Below are positions 34,151-45,600 of a DNA stretch of 64,000 nt, piece by piece; within the stretch, counting starts at the first letter, position 1; each line of letters starts with the position of its first letter. The stretch covers positions 59,536,088 to 59,600,087 of the forward strand of contig CM038040.1 in NCBI GenBank assembly GCA_021397845.1. The letters are read 5' to 3'. Both the position numbers and the translations under genes were made by a program. This DNA comes from Areca catechu (lineage: Eukaryota > Streptophyta > Magnoliopsida > Arecales > Arecaceae). The notes below the pieces were generated by a model. The model was not told the origin of the DNA and ran no database searches. It saw only the letters and a program-made list of their open reading frames with translations.

Positions 34151-35880
34151 CGTCATCTCAACGACCACGGCATCATTATTTATATTTTTTCTCCCATCTT
34201 CCCCTTTTCTCATAAAGGGGAGTACATTCTCAGAGTCCCCTGCCTCCCGGGTCCTCTTGGACGCACGCGCAGCTCCCCAGGAGATCATGCCTACCGGTTT
34301 CTCGGTGCGGCGGTTGTCGATGGTTGGAGCTGGTGGAAGAGCGATGAGCGCCTGTGACTCCACTTGAGGTCTGCCCCCCATGAACCTTTTGAGGTAGCCT
34401 CTCTTGATATGTTCCTCAATCTCCCACTTGAGGTTGCGGCATTCCTCAATGTCGTGGCCGTGGTCATGGTAAAAGCGACAGTACTTTATTTTGTCATGGT
34501 CAGCGAAGGGCTTCAACGGAGGTGGGCTTCTCAGGTAGTCCTCGCCTTCGATCTCCATAAGGATCTTTGTTCTCGGGGCGAGGAGAAGAGTGTAACCTCC
34601 CTTGAGAACGGGGGCCTCTCTTGGTCTCGGTCGGTCCCTCCTGGAGCTCGGAGCCTGGGGTGTTGGCTTCCGGGTTTTGGATGCTTCGGTGGGGGCTGAC
34701 TTCTTCAGGGGTCCTCCATCAAGCTCCCGCCTCGTATGGTCCGTCTCCTCGGTATAGATGTACTTTTGGACCCGGAGAAGGAGTTCGGAGTAGGTCTTGG
34801 GAGGCTTCTTATCCAGCGAATAGGTCAGGTGAGAGGTCCTGAGCCCTTGCTTCAGTGCCAGCATGGCAACTGGCTCTTCAAGATTGTAGATCTCCAACGT
34901 GGCAGCCTTGAAGCGGGCCACATATTCCCACAGGGGCTCGAGATCCTGCTGCCGGATGGAGAAGAGGCTGTCTGCCTCTCGTGGCAACTTCCTACAAGCA
35001 TCGAAATGAGCCACGAACTTCTGCCCTAGCTGGGCGAAGGAACTGATACTTTCCGGCTCCAAGTGGGTGAACTACACCCAAGCTACTTTCTGGAGAGTAG
35101 CTGGAAAAGCGATGAAGAGAAGAGCATCGGTGGCCCCCTAGACCCTCATGAGGGTCCGGTAACTTTCCAGGTGGTCTAGGGGATCGATGGTCCCATCGTA
35201 AGGATCCACCTGCGACATCCGGAATCGGTATGAAATCGGCTCCGCTTGGATTTCTTGGAAGAATGGGGGACGGGCGTTGTAGCCCGTTGGCTCACTTGCG
35301 GAGCACTGGCAAATCGTCGGGCAAACTCCGCTAGCTTGCGTTCATGTTCCTCCAGGCGCCTTTCCGCCGCGTGCCTAACGGCTTCATCAGTGGACCCCTC
35401 CGCCGAAGGAGACGGAGAAGGTGACATGGATGCATGGGATCTGTGATGGGGGATCTTGCTTTTCCTGTCTCGGTGGGGTCTGGGCGCCTCCCGCCCAAGG
35501 TTTGGCGAGCGGCTCTCTCTGTCGGCAGAGCCGGCTCGTTGCCTCTTCGCCAGAGCTTGATGGCTGCCTCGATTATCGGTGGTGGCCCATGGCTACGATG
35601 GCCTTCCTTGGAAGGAGCGCAGGCTGTCATGGAGAGCTGCTGCGTGGGCCACCGGAGTCCCTGGCTGCTGGTCAGTAGCCACGGACCGGTGCTAGTGCTG
35701 AAGCTGGTGCACTGCCGTGGCGAGGTCTTGCATTTGCCGGGCGAGTGCAGCCAGCTGGGCTTCTTATGGAGGTGGCTGAATCGGCATGGATGGCTCCGCT
35801 TCTTAGTGGCGCGGGTTCCCCCAGGAGGGGGAGTCCCCCGTGCGACTGGTGGAGGGCTCCCTTGCCCTGGTTGTCACCAT
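34151..35880 (-). pseudogene. Gag of element B
   Basis: I place the start at 35880 (MVTTRAREPSTSR), parallel to element A. A stop follows about 25 codons later. The 35427 frame (STDEAVRHAAERRLEEHERK) and the 35062 frame (FAQLGQKFVAHFDACRKLPR onward) carry the gag domain. The knuckle is YCRFYHDHGHDIEEC. A stop separates the two frames near 35070. Confidence 0.87.
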
Positions 35881-35938
35881 CCTTCTGCTTGGCTTGCTTG
35901 CAAAGAGATGAAGGGCTTAATCCTTCGCTCGGCCACCT

Positions 35939-35958
35939 CCCTTCCTGATGCACCAAAC
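35939..35958 (-). promoter_or_regulatory. Primer-binding site region of element B
   Basis: The minus strand reads GTTTGGTGCATCAGGAAGGG directly after the 5' LTR. The position is right, but the sequence differs from the TGGCRCGCCAGG site of element A, so it is either mutated or uses another tRNA. Confidence 0.5.
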
Positions 35959-36259
35959 TATTGCCACCAAGATCGCCGTGGCCCATAGCTGCTGCCAGTA
36001 TCGAAGTACGCTCCCTTCGGTGGCTGGCGGTTCTTTGGTCCTGGACCTGCAAAACAGGTGTTAGTGATCCGAGCCAGGGTTTCCGGCCGGGGCACTCCGA
36101 CGGTCAAGTCAGTGACGATCCAGGGGAACATATCCTCCTAGTCGGGCCCCTCTTGAAGGACTCCGCACTAGGATTAGTAAAAGATGTGTAAGAAAATGAA
36201 AACGTTGCAGGGGAAGAACGATAGCGGGGACAGAGGGGTTCCCTGTTCCTCCGCCTCTC

Positions 36260-36269
36260 CTTATATTCC
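36260..36269 (-). promoter_or_regulatory. Possible TATA box of element B
   Basis: The minus strand reads GGAATATAAGGAGAGGCGG, about 300 bp before the end of the LTR and the gag leader. The 3' LTR copy reads GGGATACAAGGAG, a mutated form. Inferred from position and sequence only. Confidence 0.45.
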
Positions 36270-36419
36270 TGGTTTTCCTTCAATTATGACTGTGGTGGTG
36301 GCGCTTCACCCTCTTGGTCGAGCTTGCGCTTGTGTTGTTGGATTGTTGTTGTTACCTCTTCCCCTTTTTTGGGGGTGTCGACTATTCTTTGTAGTTGAAA
36401 ACTAGCCGTTGGGCACTTG

Positions 36420-38863
36420 TGAAAGGGATATGCCCTACAAGCCAATCTATGTTGTATCTCCCAAACCATTGTAATTGACAATATTCTAATAAAGGCATTA
36501 TTTTTCATCATACGCTGTGTTTATTATTATATGATGAACCCTATAGATTAGGGCTATGATTTTAGGGTTATGATGAGATCATACCAGTGAGACCTAAAGT
36601 CTTAAAACCTTAATCTACAATATTCCTAGTCAAAGGAACCCTGAGTAGGGGATCAGGGTTTTTCCGTTAAGACTAGCACATCCCATGTATACTGGAGAGG
36701 GTGACTGCTCTCACAGTCACTTGTGTATGACACTAATACTAGGATGTGGGTGCTCATTAGAGAATGAGTTCACTGATATGATCCAACTTGAGAACATCTA
36801 ATGGAGTCTTAGCTACATGTCAATAGAAGGTTCTCATAGTGGGAGTGGTACAAGTAATCCTTTGACCTGAGACTGCCATAAGTACCTTATGTACATGAAC
36901 CCATGCTTTGGTTCAATCCTAATCATGACACTAAGTCATTCACAGGATTGATACTGAGAATGGTGAATTGGATATGAAGGTAATGAGTAGGTCAACAAGG
37001 AATCGATCACTCTTAGTAAGAGGAGATTGCATCTAGCTAGTTATCAATCGGATGATGATTCAGGGAATCTTTGATCAAAGTAAAGATATTAGAGATGGTT
37101 TCTAATATCGAGATAATTGAATCATCAATATAAGATTGAGCTAGAAATAGATATAATATTGGATTTGACATATATCTATATCCATAATTATATTTTGGGT
37201 GCAGGCTGATCGAAGGATTTAATTATACAGTAACTTTCTACTGAAGGGTAGTTTTGGTATTTCACCAGAATTTCCATATCTTCTGGGTAGACATGACACG
37301 TTGCTAGACGTCAATCTTGTCTTGTGGGTTGATCAAATTTAATGATCATTTATTAGGAAGAGTCCTAATTGATCAAAATCGGGTAAGCCCGATTTGACCT
37401 AAATCGATTAGATAGAGTTCTAATCAAATTAGGTCAACTTGTATTCGAACCCACTGCTGGCTAGATGTGGAATCCAATGGGTCACACACTTAAGAGAATT
37501 GATCAAGGGTTTAAATTTGTAATTAAATCATCTTTGCATGATGACACTCTAGCAGGTGTTGCAAATCCTAGCTTCTATTCGAATTAGATTCGAATTAGGG
37601 TTCCAGATTGGTTCAATTTGGGTTCTAATTGGATCTAATTAGACCCTAATTGAGGTTATAGGGATTATGGCTAACCCTATTGGCTAACCATGTATCTAGG
37701 CTAGCCCCCCACCCGCCCCTTAGCATTTTCACGCCAAAAATGCCAAGAGTCCATGCGCTAATGGACTCTTGGCATGCCATTTGGAAGAGTCCATGGCGCA
37801 TGGACTCTTGGTGCGCTCCCTAAAAAAAATTCCGGTGTTTTATATGGGGAGGCTTTTCCTTCTTTCATTTAGCACCTCAATTGTCCCCCCTTGGATTGGA
37901 ATCCAAGGGTTGATGCTTTTTTGAGAAAGGCAGAAAGCATTCGTTGCTTCCCGGTTGTGCGAAATAACATCTCTTCAGAGATTAAAAGTCGCGACTCGTT
38001 TCTTTTAAAAACATTGTGATTTTTCATTTAAGAAAAGCCGTGGGATTTATCTAGAAAGCCGTGAGAAGGAAGGATGGGGCATGAGAAAATAAGTAAGGGC
38101 ATGAGAAGTTTTTCACGAAGAGTTGTGTGGGCGCCTCTCTGAGATTTATTTAAGGGGTCAGGAAAATCAGAACTCGATGATTTTTTTTTATTCTTCTTCC
38201 TCTCCTAAAGACTCTTTCTCTCTTTTCTTGTTCTTGCACTGTTTCCTTTACAGAGTACACCTCTGTCAAAACTCTGCTACTAAACAAGAACAAGAGTAAA
38301 AGTCTCCGACGGTAAAGGAAAGAAGGAGTTCTAATTTTTGTTCTTTCTTTCTTACATTAAGACATTCTTGTCTTAATTTCTCCTCCAATTTAAGACAAGC
38401 CTAAATCCCCTTAGGACAAAGTCTTATCTTCAAGACAAGAGTGTCTTAGAGGGTCAAGGTCTTAGTGGAAGGAGGAGAAGAGATAAAAGAAAGGAAGGCA
38501 ACCTCTTGTGTGGAAGAATTCCAGCCATAATCCGAAGAATTGAGTTCTTGGAAGAAGAACTCAATAGGAGGAACCATTGGACAAGAATATAGTGTTCTTG
38601 ATCATTGCTCTGTGTGGATCACCATCGGAGGGCGGACACTTGGATGCCTGGTGAATTCAAATAGCCCGTTGATCTTCAAGTTTTAAGTCTTCATAAATTG
38701 GAATTAGCGATTACAGGTTGGTATTCTAATTCAATTTGCATAGAAATGTTTGTCTTCATATATTCTAGTCTTATTAAGGAGTTCCTGGTTTAGAATTTTT
38801 TGGTGCATATTTAATTTCAAATTTTGAAATTACCCTTCCGCTGCGTTGCACCGGATCCCAACA
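36420..38863. mobile_element. Solo LTR in the 5' LTR of element B
   Basis: It runs TGAAAGGGATATGCCCTAC to GCACCGGATCCCAACA with TG...CA ends, flanked by the perfect duplication ACTTG (36415-36419 and 38864-38868). The 3' LTR of element B is uninterrupted at the same point. It is 2444 bp with no coding domain. A TATA-like TTTATATGGGGAG at 37839-37850 and two hairpins upstream of it suggest a plus-strand promoter. Family not assigned. Confidence 0.92.
37741..37809. promoter_or_regulatory. Twin perfect hairpins upstream of the solo-LTR TATA box
   Basis: Hairpin 1: 14-bp perfect stem TGCCAAGAGTCCAT / ATGGACTCTTGGCA with a 6-nt loop (37741-37774). Hairpin 2: 10-bp stem AAGAGTCCAT / ATGGACTCTT with a 5-nt loop (37785-37809). 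They share the AGAGTCCAT core and end about 30 bp before the TATA-like box. Confidence 0.85.
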
Positions 38864-39209
38864 ACTTGCCTCGGGATCTTCGCCTGGCTGGCAGGCACGT
38901 GCGGCAAGATTCCGTGCCGTGGGCGAGATGTCTTTCCTGATAGGTGGTAGGGGAAGCTTCCATTTGTTTTGACATCCTCTCTGGTCATCCCATTCCGGGA
39001 AGCTTGGCAGAGCCTCGATCCGTGGGGTCGCCGTCCTAGAGGTTCGTGCTTTCTGGCTAGCCCATCCCCTTGGAAGTACGGCCGGACAGGTAGTTATGGC
39101 GGCATGGGGGGCACCGTTCCATAGTTCTCGGGTAGCTCGCCAGCATCCTGGGATGGCAGGGCTTGCTCCGGTCTGGATGCTTCGAGCTCGTGGGGTCACC
39201 TTGATGGAG

Positions 39210-40270
39210 GATGGAAGAGTGCGGGCCCGGTCCAGACGGCGTGCACTCGGAGAGGCTCCACATTGCTGGGTGAGCGTTGAGCTCGACCTCGACCACAGGG
39301 CACTAACCTCTGAGGGTCTCGATCTGGAGGGCAGAGGATGGACCCGGTCCAGAGGGCGCGCACTCGGAGAGGCTCCACATTAGCGGGTGAGCGCTAAGCT
39401 TGACCTCGACCACAGGGCACTAACCTCCGAGGGTCTCGCTCTGGAGGGTAGAGGATGGGCCCGGTCCAGAGGGCGTGCGCTCGGAGAGGCTCCACATTGG
39501 CGGGTGAGCGCTGAGCTCGACCTCGACAACAAGGCACTAACCTTCGAGGGTCTCGCTCTGGAGGGTAGAGGATGGGCCCGGTCCAGAGGGCGCCCGCTCA
39601 GAGAGGCTCCACATTGGCGGGTAGGTGCTAAGCTCAACCTCGACCACAGGGCACTAACATTTGAGGGTCTCGCTTTAGAGGGCAGAGGACGGACCCGGTC
39701 CAGAGGGCGCGTACTCGGAGAGGCTCCACATTGGCGGGTGAGCGCTGAGCTCAACCTCGACCACAGGGCACTAACCTTCGAGGGTCTCGCTCTGGAGGGC
39801 AGAAGGCGGACCCGGTCCAGAGGGCACGCGCTTGGAGAGGCTCCACATTGGCGGGTGAGCGCTGAGCTCGACCTCGACCACAGGGCACTAACCTCCGAGG
39901 GTCTCGCTCTAGAGGGTAGAGGACGGACCCGGTCCAGAGGGTGCATGCTCGGAGAGGCTCCACATTGACGGGTGAGCACTGAGCTCGACCTCGACCACAG
40001 GGCACTAACCTCCGAGAGTCTCGCTCTAGAGGGTAGAGGATGGACCAGGTCCAGAGGGCGCGTGCTCGGAGAGGCTCCATATTGGCAGGTGAGCGCTGAG
40101 CTCGACCTCGACCACAGGGCACTAACCTCCGAGGGTCTCGCTCTGGAGGGCAGAGGACGGACCTAGTCCAGAGGGCGCGCGCTTGGAGAGGCTCCACATT
40201 GGCGAGTGAGCACTGAGCTCGACCTCGGCCACAGGGCACTAACCTCCGAGGGTCTCGCTCTGGAGGGTGA
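39210..40270. repeat. 117-bp tandem repeat in the 5' LTR of B, 9 copies
   Basis: GTCTCGMTCT recurs every 117 bp from 39316 to 40252, nine times against eight in the 3' LTR. Same unit as at 23046-23995. Confidence 0.95.
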
Positions 40271-40469
40271 AAGGCGGCTCCGGCCTAGGCATCCCAAGCT
40301 CGCAGGCCCGACCTGGCAGAGGACAGAGCTCGGCTCGTTGCCTTGAGGGAGCTCAGCTCAGCTCGGAGAACGGTCCAGGCTGGGCGTTGCCTTGGCGACC
40401 GACGCGGCGGTCTCCTTTGACGTGGCGCCTGTCAGCCACCCACGTCAGTACTCTCGCCACATCAAATGT

Positions 40470-41132
40470 GTACATTACTTTTTTGTTTCTATGCATGATC
40501 TTTCTAATTAAATCTCAAAAAGGGGAATAACACTTCAAAAGTATTTTAATGAAGAGTTTTAATTTGAAAAATTCTATGAGAATGTGAAATTATATGAATT
40601 ATCTTCTTATTCTATTTCAAAAACCTAGTAACCTTTTTGATTATTGACAAAAAGGGGGAGTGATATTAATAATGTGCATGGAAATGAATGAAACAGGGAG
40701 AGTTATCCTAGTATTCAAAATTTGCTCTGATCATAACTTGCTCTGATTCATCTTTATTAGTTTCTAATAGCTCTGATACGGTCTTGATAGCTTTAATACT
40801 TTCTGCTACCTTAAGCTCTGATACATTCCTCAATACAATTGCAAGTCTCGATACATTTTGAATCCAATTTGCCCTGATACGTTATTTGACTTCAATTCAT
40901 TTTAGGCAAAAACAACTTTTGATAAATGTTAACCTTGATACTTATTGGATCTAATTCAAAAGCTTTGATACTTTGTTGATAAGCTTTGATACTTTCCAAT
41001 ACATTCATGATACTTATTGATACATATGGATATACTTCAATTTTAAAGTCATACACAAGTTACTTTGATACGTTTAAATGTTTATATACATGAAACTGTA
41101 AAGTTTTTCCATGCTCAGTGTTTTGTCATCAT
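40470..41132 (+). other. Copia 3' untranslated region with TGATAC motifs
   Basis: No ORF. About eleven copies of CTYTGATAC or close variants lie between 40735 and 41070 (GCTCTGATACGG, GCTTTGATACTTT and others). This is the continuation of the copia element after nested element B. Confidence 0.65.
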
Positions 41133-41147
41133 AAAAAAGGGGAAGAT
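41133..41147 (+). promoter_or_regulatory. Polypurine tract of the copia element
   Basis: AAAAAAGGGGAAGAT lies directly before the 3' LTR, the priming site for plus-strand cDNA. Confidence 0.85.
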
Positions 41148-42689
41148 TGTTGACCCCTGGAATGATTTGATGATAACCAAATATTGGAGCATGCATCTGA
41201 TTACTAACTATTTTCAAGTATTTTCTAAGTTTTTATAGGATGATTTAAATGAACAACCACTCTTCCTATAACCTTGAAGTATGACAAGCTTATTTTAAAA
41301 AAGTATTATGTAATAAAGAGTCCAAAGAAAAATCAACTATGTATTTATGAAAATGGGCCATTTATATATATTTTTCTAGTTTAAATTTCTTAAGAATTAG
41401 GCTTTGAAGGAGTTGGAAAGCTTTTGGAGTTGATTGGAAGTCTTTGGAAGAAATTTGTAGAAGTTTGAAAGGTTGTTGGCAAAGATCACTCGAGCTGACT
41501 CAAAGCAGAGAGCCGACTCAATGTTTGGCATGGTACTCAATTTTTTGGCACGCAGACATTCAAGTCGACTTGAGAGTGAAGAGCCAACTCAAGCAGAGTT
41601 CAACTTTTGAAGTTTTGCAAATTCGAGCCGACTCGAGGGTAGTCGAGCTGACTCGTCTAGAGTGATAATTTCTTAGACAAACAACCGAGCTGACTTATGT
41701 TCAAACGAGCCGACTCTTCCAGAGTTTGCAAATTCTTAATTCTGAAGAACCAGCTAGGCTAGCCAACTTGATGAAGAAGAGCCATCTCAATTAGAGTGAT
41801 TGTTTAACCTGTCTGAAAATTCGAACCGACTCGAAGCATCCGAGCTGACTTAAATCCCAGTTCCATGTTCGTAATGGCTAGTCCTAGAACATTCTTTTTG
41901 AATCCCAAAAGTACTCCAACGGTCATTTTTCAAATCCTAATGGTCTACAATGATTATATTTACTTGAAATCAGTTAAAGTGACAATATATATGGGATTTG
42001 AGCCACTTTTGAAAGAAGAATGAGAAATTAATGAGCTTTTAATGAGTTTTTGAAAGAACACTCAAGAGAGCATTCAAGCAAGCACTCAAGACCTTATCAA
42101 CTCTCAACAGATTCTTGAGTCATTTACTGAGAAAGATTAGAAGCCTTGAAGTGCATTCAAAGAGCAATCAATAGAGCTTCTTAAGAGCTATAATTGCAAC
42201 CACCCGACAACGTTCAGTTTGTCATTGAGTTGCTCTGTTTCTTAAACTCTTAATTTGAGTTGTTCTAAGTTCAACAGGGACTGTAACTTGGGTTTGTAAA
42301 GGTTTTTGATGAGCCTTTAAAAACCAAGAGTGGGTTGTTAGTAAGCCTGGAAAAACTAACAGTGTATTGAATTTTTGGTGATCCCGATTTAAAATCAAGT
42401 TTGGATTTTGGATTGTAAGCCCGTGAAAATAATCCGACTGTATTCCGAGGATGAATATAGTAAAAATTCCAAATGGTATCTTGGATAGTGGACATAGGAA
42501 CGAGGTTGCTCCAAACCGCTCTAAATTTTCTTGTGTTTGTACTTGTGTGATTGTGCTTTCTATTTGCTTCGCATCTCTTGCTTAACTCACATCACTTACT
42601 ACACAAAGTTATTTTAAAAGAAGCACATACTTGTTAAAATTTTTAAATACCCAATTCACCCCACTCTTGGGTAAGCCACCTGGGCAACA
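41148..42689 (+). repeat. 3' LTR of the copia element
   Basis: It starts TGTTGACCCCTGGAATG and ends CACCTGGGCAACA, then CATCG. It matches the 5' LTR throughout, including the GAGCYGACTC array and a mutated TATA box. Confidence 0.95.
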
Positions 42690-45600
42690 CATCGTTTTCC
42701 TCGCCTCTCTTCAGCACAAAGCTCATGTCCCCGTTCCTTTTTATCCCCACTAACTGCATAAAGAGAAGATATAATAAAATGATAAATATATACCAAAATA
42801 GGATTATGTATCTTAGTTCAAAAATTATGACATCCTAATTCAAAAATTATGATATCCTAGTAGAAAATATGAAAATAAAGGTATTAACCCCTCTTATCAG
42901 GACTACCATCACTTGTAACCGAATTATGACTTCCAGGATACCATAATATAGTATGGATGGTAAAAGATGATAAATATATGCTAAAACAGGATTATGACAT
43001 CCTAGTTCAAAAATAACGATATCCTAGTTAAAAAATTATGACATCCATATAAAAAATATGAAACTAAAGGTATTAACCCCTCCTACTATGAATACCTATT
43101 ACTTGCAGCCTGAATTATAACTTCCAGGATGTCATCACATGTCATGGATGATAAAATAATATAAATATATGCCAAAACATGATTATGACATCCTAGTTAA
43201 AAAAACTATGACATCCTAGCTGAAAAGTTATGATACCGCTGTAGAAAATATGAAATCAAAGATATTAACCCATCCTACCAGGATTATCTATCATTTGTGA
43301 TTTGAATTATGACTCCTAGAATATCATAACATGCCACGAATAATAAAATATGATAAGTAATGCTTTTGGTTTCATGTTTTTTACCATCCATGGCATGTTA
43401 TGATATCTTGGGAGTCATATTTCAGGCCATAAATGATAGGTAATCCTGGTATGAGGGGTTAATATCTTTGATTTCATATTTTCTATAGGGATATCATAAC
43501 TCTTCAACTATGATGTCATAGTTTTTTAATAAGGATGTCATAATCCTATTTTAGTATATATTTATATTATTTTATCTTTCGTGATATATGATGACATCTT
43601 GGAAGTTATAATTCAGGTCACAAGAATAGGTATTCCTAGTAGAAGAAACTAATACCTTTAATTTCATGTTTTCTACAACATGCCATAATTTTTTAACTAG
43701 AATATCGTAATTTTTGAATTAAGATGTCATAATCCTATTTTGGCATATATTTATCATCTTTACCATTCGTACTATATTATAACATCTTGGAAGTCATAAT
43801 TCAGGTCACTTGTGATACGTGGCATGTGATGATATCTGTGACATATTTTTTTACATAGATTTCATAAAGTTTTTTAAATAGGATATCATAATTTTTGAAA
43901 TAGGGTGTCATTATCATGTTTAGGTATGAATTATAATTTTCTTTTTTTTGTGGCATGTTATTACATTCTGGGGGTCATAAATGAGGCCACAGATTATGTA
44001 AAGTTCTTGTAGGAGGTGTTAATGTTTTCAGTTGCATATTTTGTACCAAGATATCATGATTTTTGAAATAGGATGTCATAGTTTTTGAACTTGAATGTCA
44101 TAATCTTGTTTCGACATATATGTATCATCATCTTCCATCCGTGGCATGTTATAACATTTGGGACTTATAATTAAGGTCACAAGCAATATGTATTCCAAGT
44201 ATAAGGGGTTAATGCCTTTAGTTTTATGTTTTCTATAGGGGTGTCATAATTTTTAAGCTAGGATATCATAATTTTTGAACCAGGATATCATAATCCTATT
44301 TTAGCATATATTTATCATCTTTTACCATCCGTGCCATGTTATGACATCCTAAAAATCATAATTCAGGTCACAAGTAATAGGTAGTCCTGGTAAAAGGGGT
44401 TAATATCTTTTATTTTATTTTATTTATAAGGATATCATAATTTTTGAGCTAGGATGTTATAATTTTTAAACTAATATATCATAATCCTATTTCAACATAT
44501 ATTTATCATCTTTTATCATCTATGGCATGCTATGACATTCTGAGAGTCATAATTCAGGTAACAAGTAACAGATTGTTTTGGTAGGATGGGTTAGTGCTTT
44601 TGGTTTTCTGCTTTTCACAAGGATGTCATAACTTTTGAGCTAGGATGTCATAGTTTTTGAACTAGGATGTCATAATCCAATTTTGGCATATATTTATCAT
44701 CTTTTATGAGCCAGGATATATTATGACATTCTTGAAGTTATAATTCAGGTAACAAGTGATAAGTAGTTTTGGTAGGAGGGGTTAGTGCCTTTGGTTTCAT
44801 GTTTTTTAGAAGAATATCATAATTTTTGAGTTAGGGTGTCATAATTTTTGAACTAGAATATCATAAACCTATTTTGGCATATATTTTTCATCTTTTATCA
44901 TCAATGCTATGTTATGACATCCCGAGAGTCATAATTCAGGTCACAAGTGATAGGTAATCCTGGTAGGAGGGGTTTATATCTTTGTTTTCATATTTTCTAC
45001 AGGGATGTAATAACTTTTTAGCCAGGATGTCATAGTTTTTTAACTAGGGTCTCATAATCTTGTTTTGGCATATATTTATATTCTTTTGCCATTCATGATA
45101 TATGATGATATCCAAAAAGTTATAATTCAGGCCATAAGTAATAGATATTTCTGATAGGAGAGGTTAATATCTTTAGTTTCATATTTTCTATATAGATGTC
45201 ATAATTTTTTAACTATGATATCATAATTTCTGAACTAGGATGTCATGATCCTGTTTTGACATTTATTTATATTCTTTTACCATCCATGATATGTGATGAC
45301 ATCTTGAGAGTTACTTAGGCCACAAGTGAACGTGGCATGTAATGACATCCATGACATATTTTTTTACAGGGGTTTCATAAAATTTCTTAAATAGGATGTC
45401 AATTTTTGAAATAGGGTATCATTATCATGTTTAGGCTTGAATTATATTTTTATTTTCTCTGTGGCATGTTATTACATTCCGGGGGTCATAAATGAGGCCA
45501 CAGACTATGTGAAGTTCTTGTAGGAGGTGTTAATACCTTTAGTTTTATGTTTCGTACCATGATATCATAATTTTTGAACTAGAATATCATAGTTTTTGAA

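Larger units (their letters stand above)
22254..40464 (-). mobile_element. Tat-lineage Ty3/gypsy retrotransposon B, complete ends, nested in the copia element
   Basis: Both LTRs are present (22254-24191 and 35959-40464, the latter interrupted). The flanks carry a perfect duplication, AATGT (22249-22253 and 40465-40469), so the insertion into the copia 3' region is certain. Gag-pol is on the minus strand; an antisense spliced gene lies on the plus strand between the 3' LTR and the tandem repeats. Without its two solo-LTR insertions it would be about 14 kb. Numerous stops disable it. Confidence 0.95.
35959..40464 (-). repeat. 5' LTR of element B, split by a solo LTR
   Basis: Aligns with the 3' LTR from TATTGCCACCAAGATCGCC (TG mutated to TA) to TCTCGCCACATCA. 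Removing 36420-38863 and one ACTTG copy leaves 2057 bp, about one 117-bp unit longer than the 3' LTR. A likely TATA box for the minus-strand promoter is at 36260-36269 (AATATAAGGAGAGG on the minus strand). Confidence 0.92.
13595..42689 (+). mobile_element. SIRE-like Ty1/copia LTR retrotransposon, carrying nested element B
   Basis: The LTRs at 13595-15153 and 41148-42689 are flanked by the duplication CATCG (13590-13594 and 42690-42694). The internal order is PBS, gag, PR, INT, RT, RNase H, then a third ORF in env position and a PPT. PR-INT-RT order is that of Ty1/copia; the large LTRs, the gag tail (AMVATWSDNEESTSNEEE) and the extra 3' ORF point to the SIRE lineage. Subtracting nested element B and its duplication leaves about 10.9 kb. 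Stops occur in every domain. Over the first 137 bp the two LTRs differ by about 12 substitutions plus an indel by hand count, so the insertion is old. Confidence 0.95.

Noticed and set aside
36420..38863. A complete element rather than a solo LTR
   Set aside because: No primer site, no internal direct repeat of the ends and no coding domain between the TG and CA termini.
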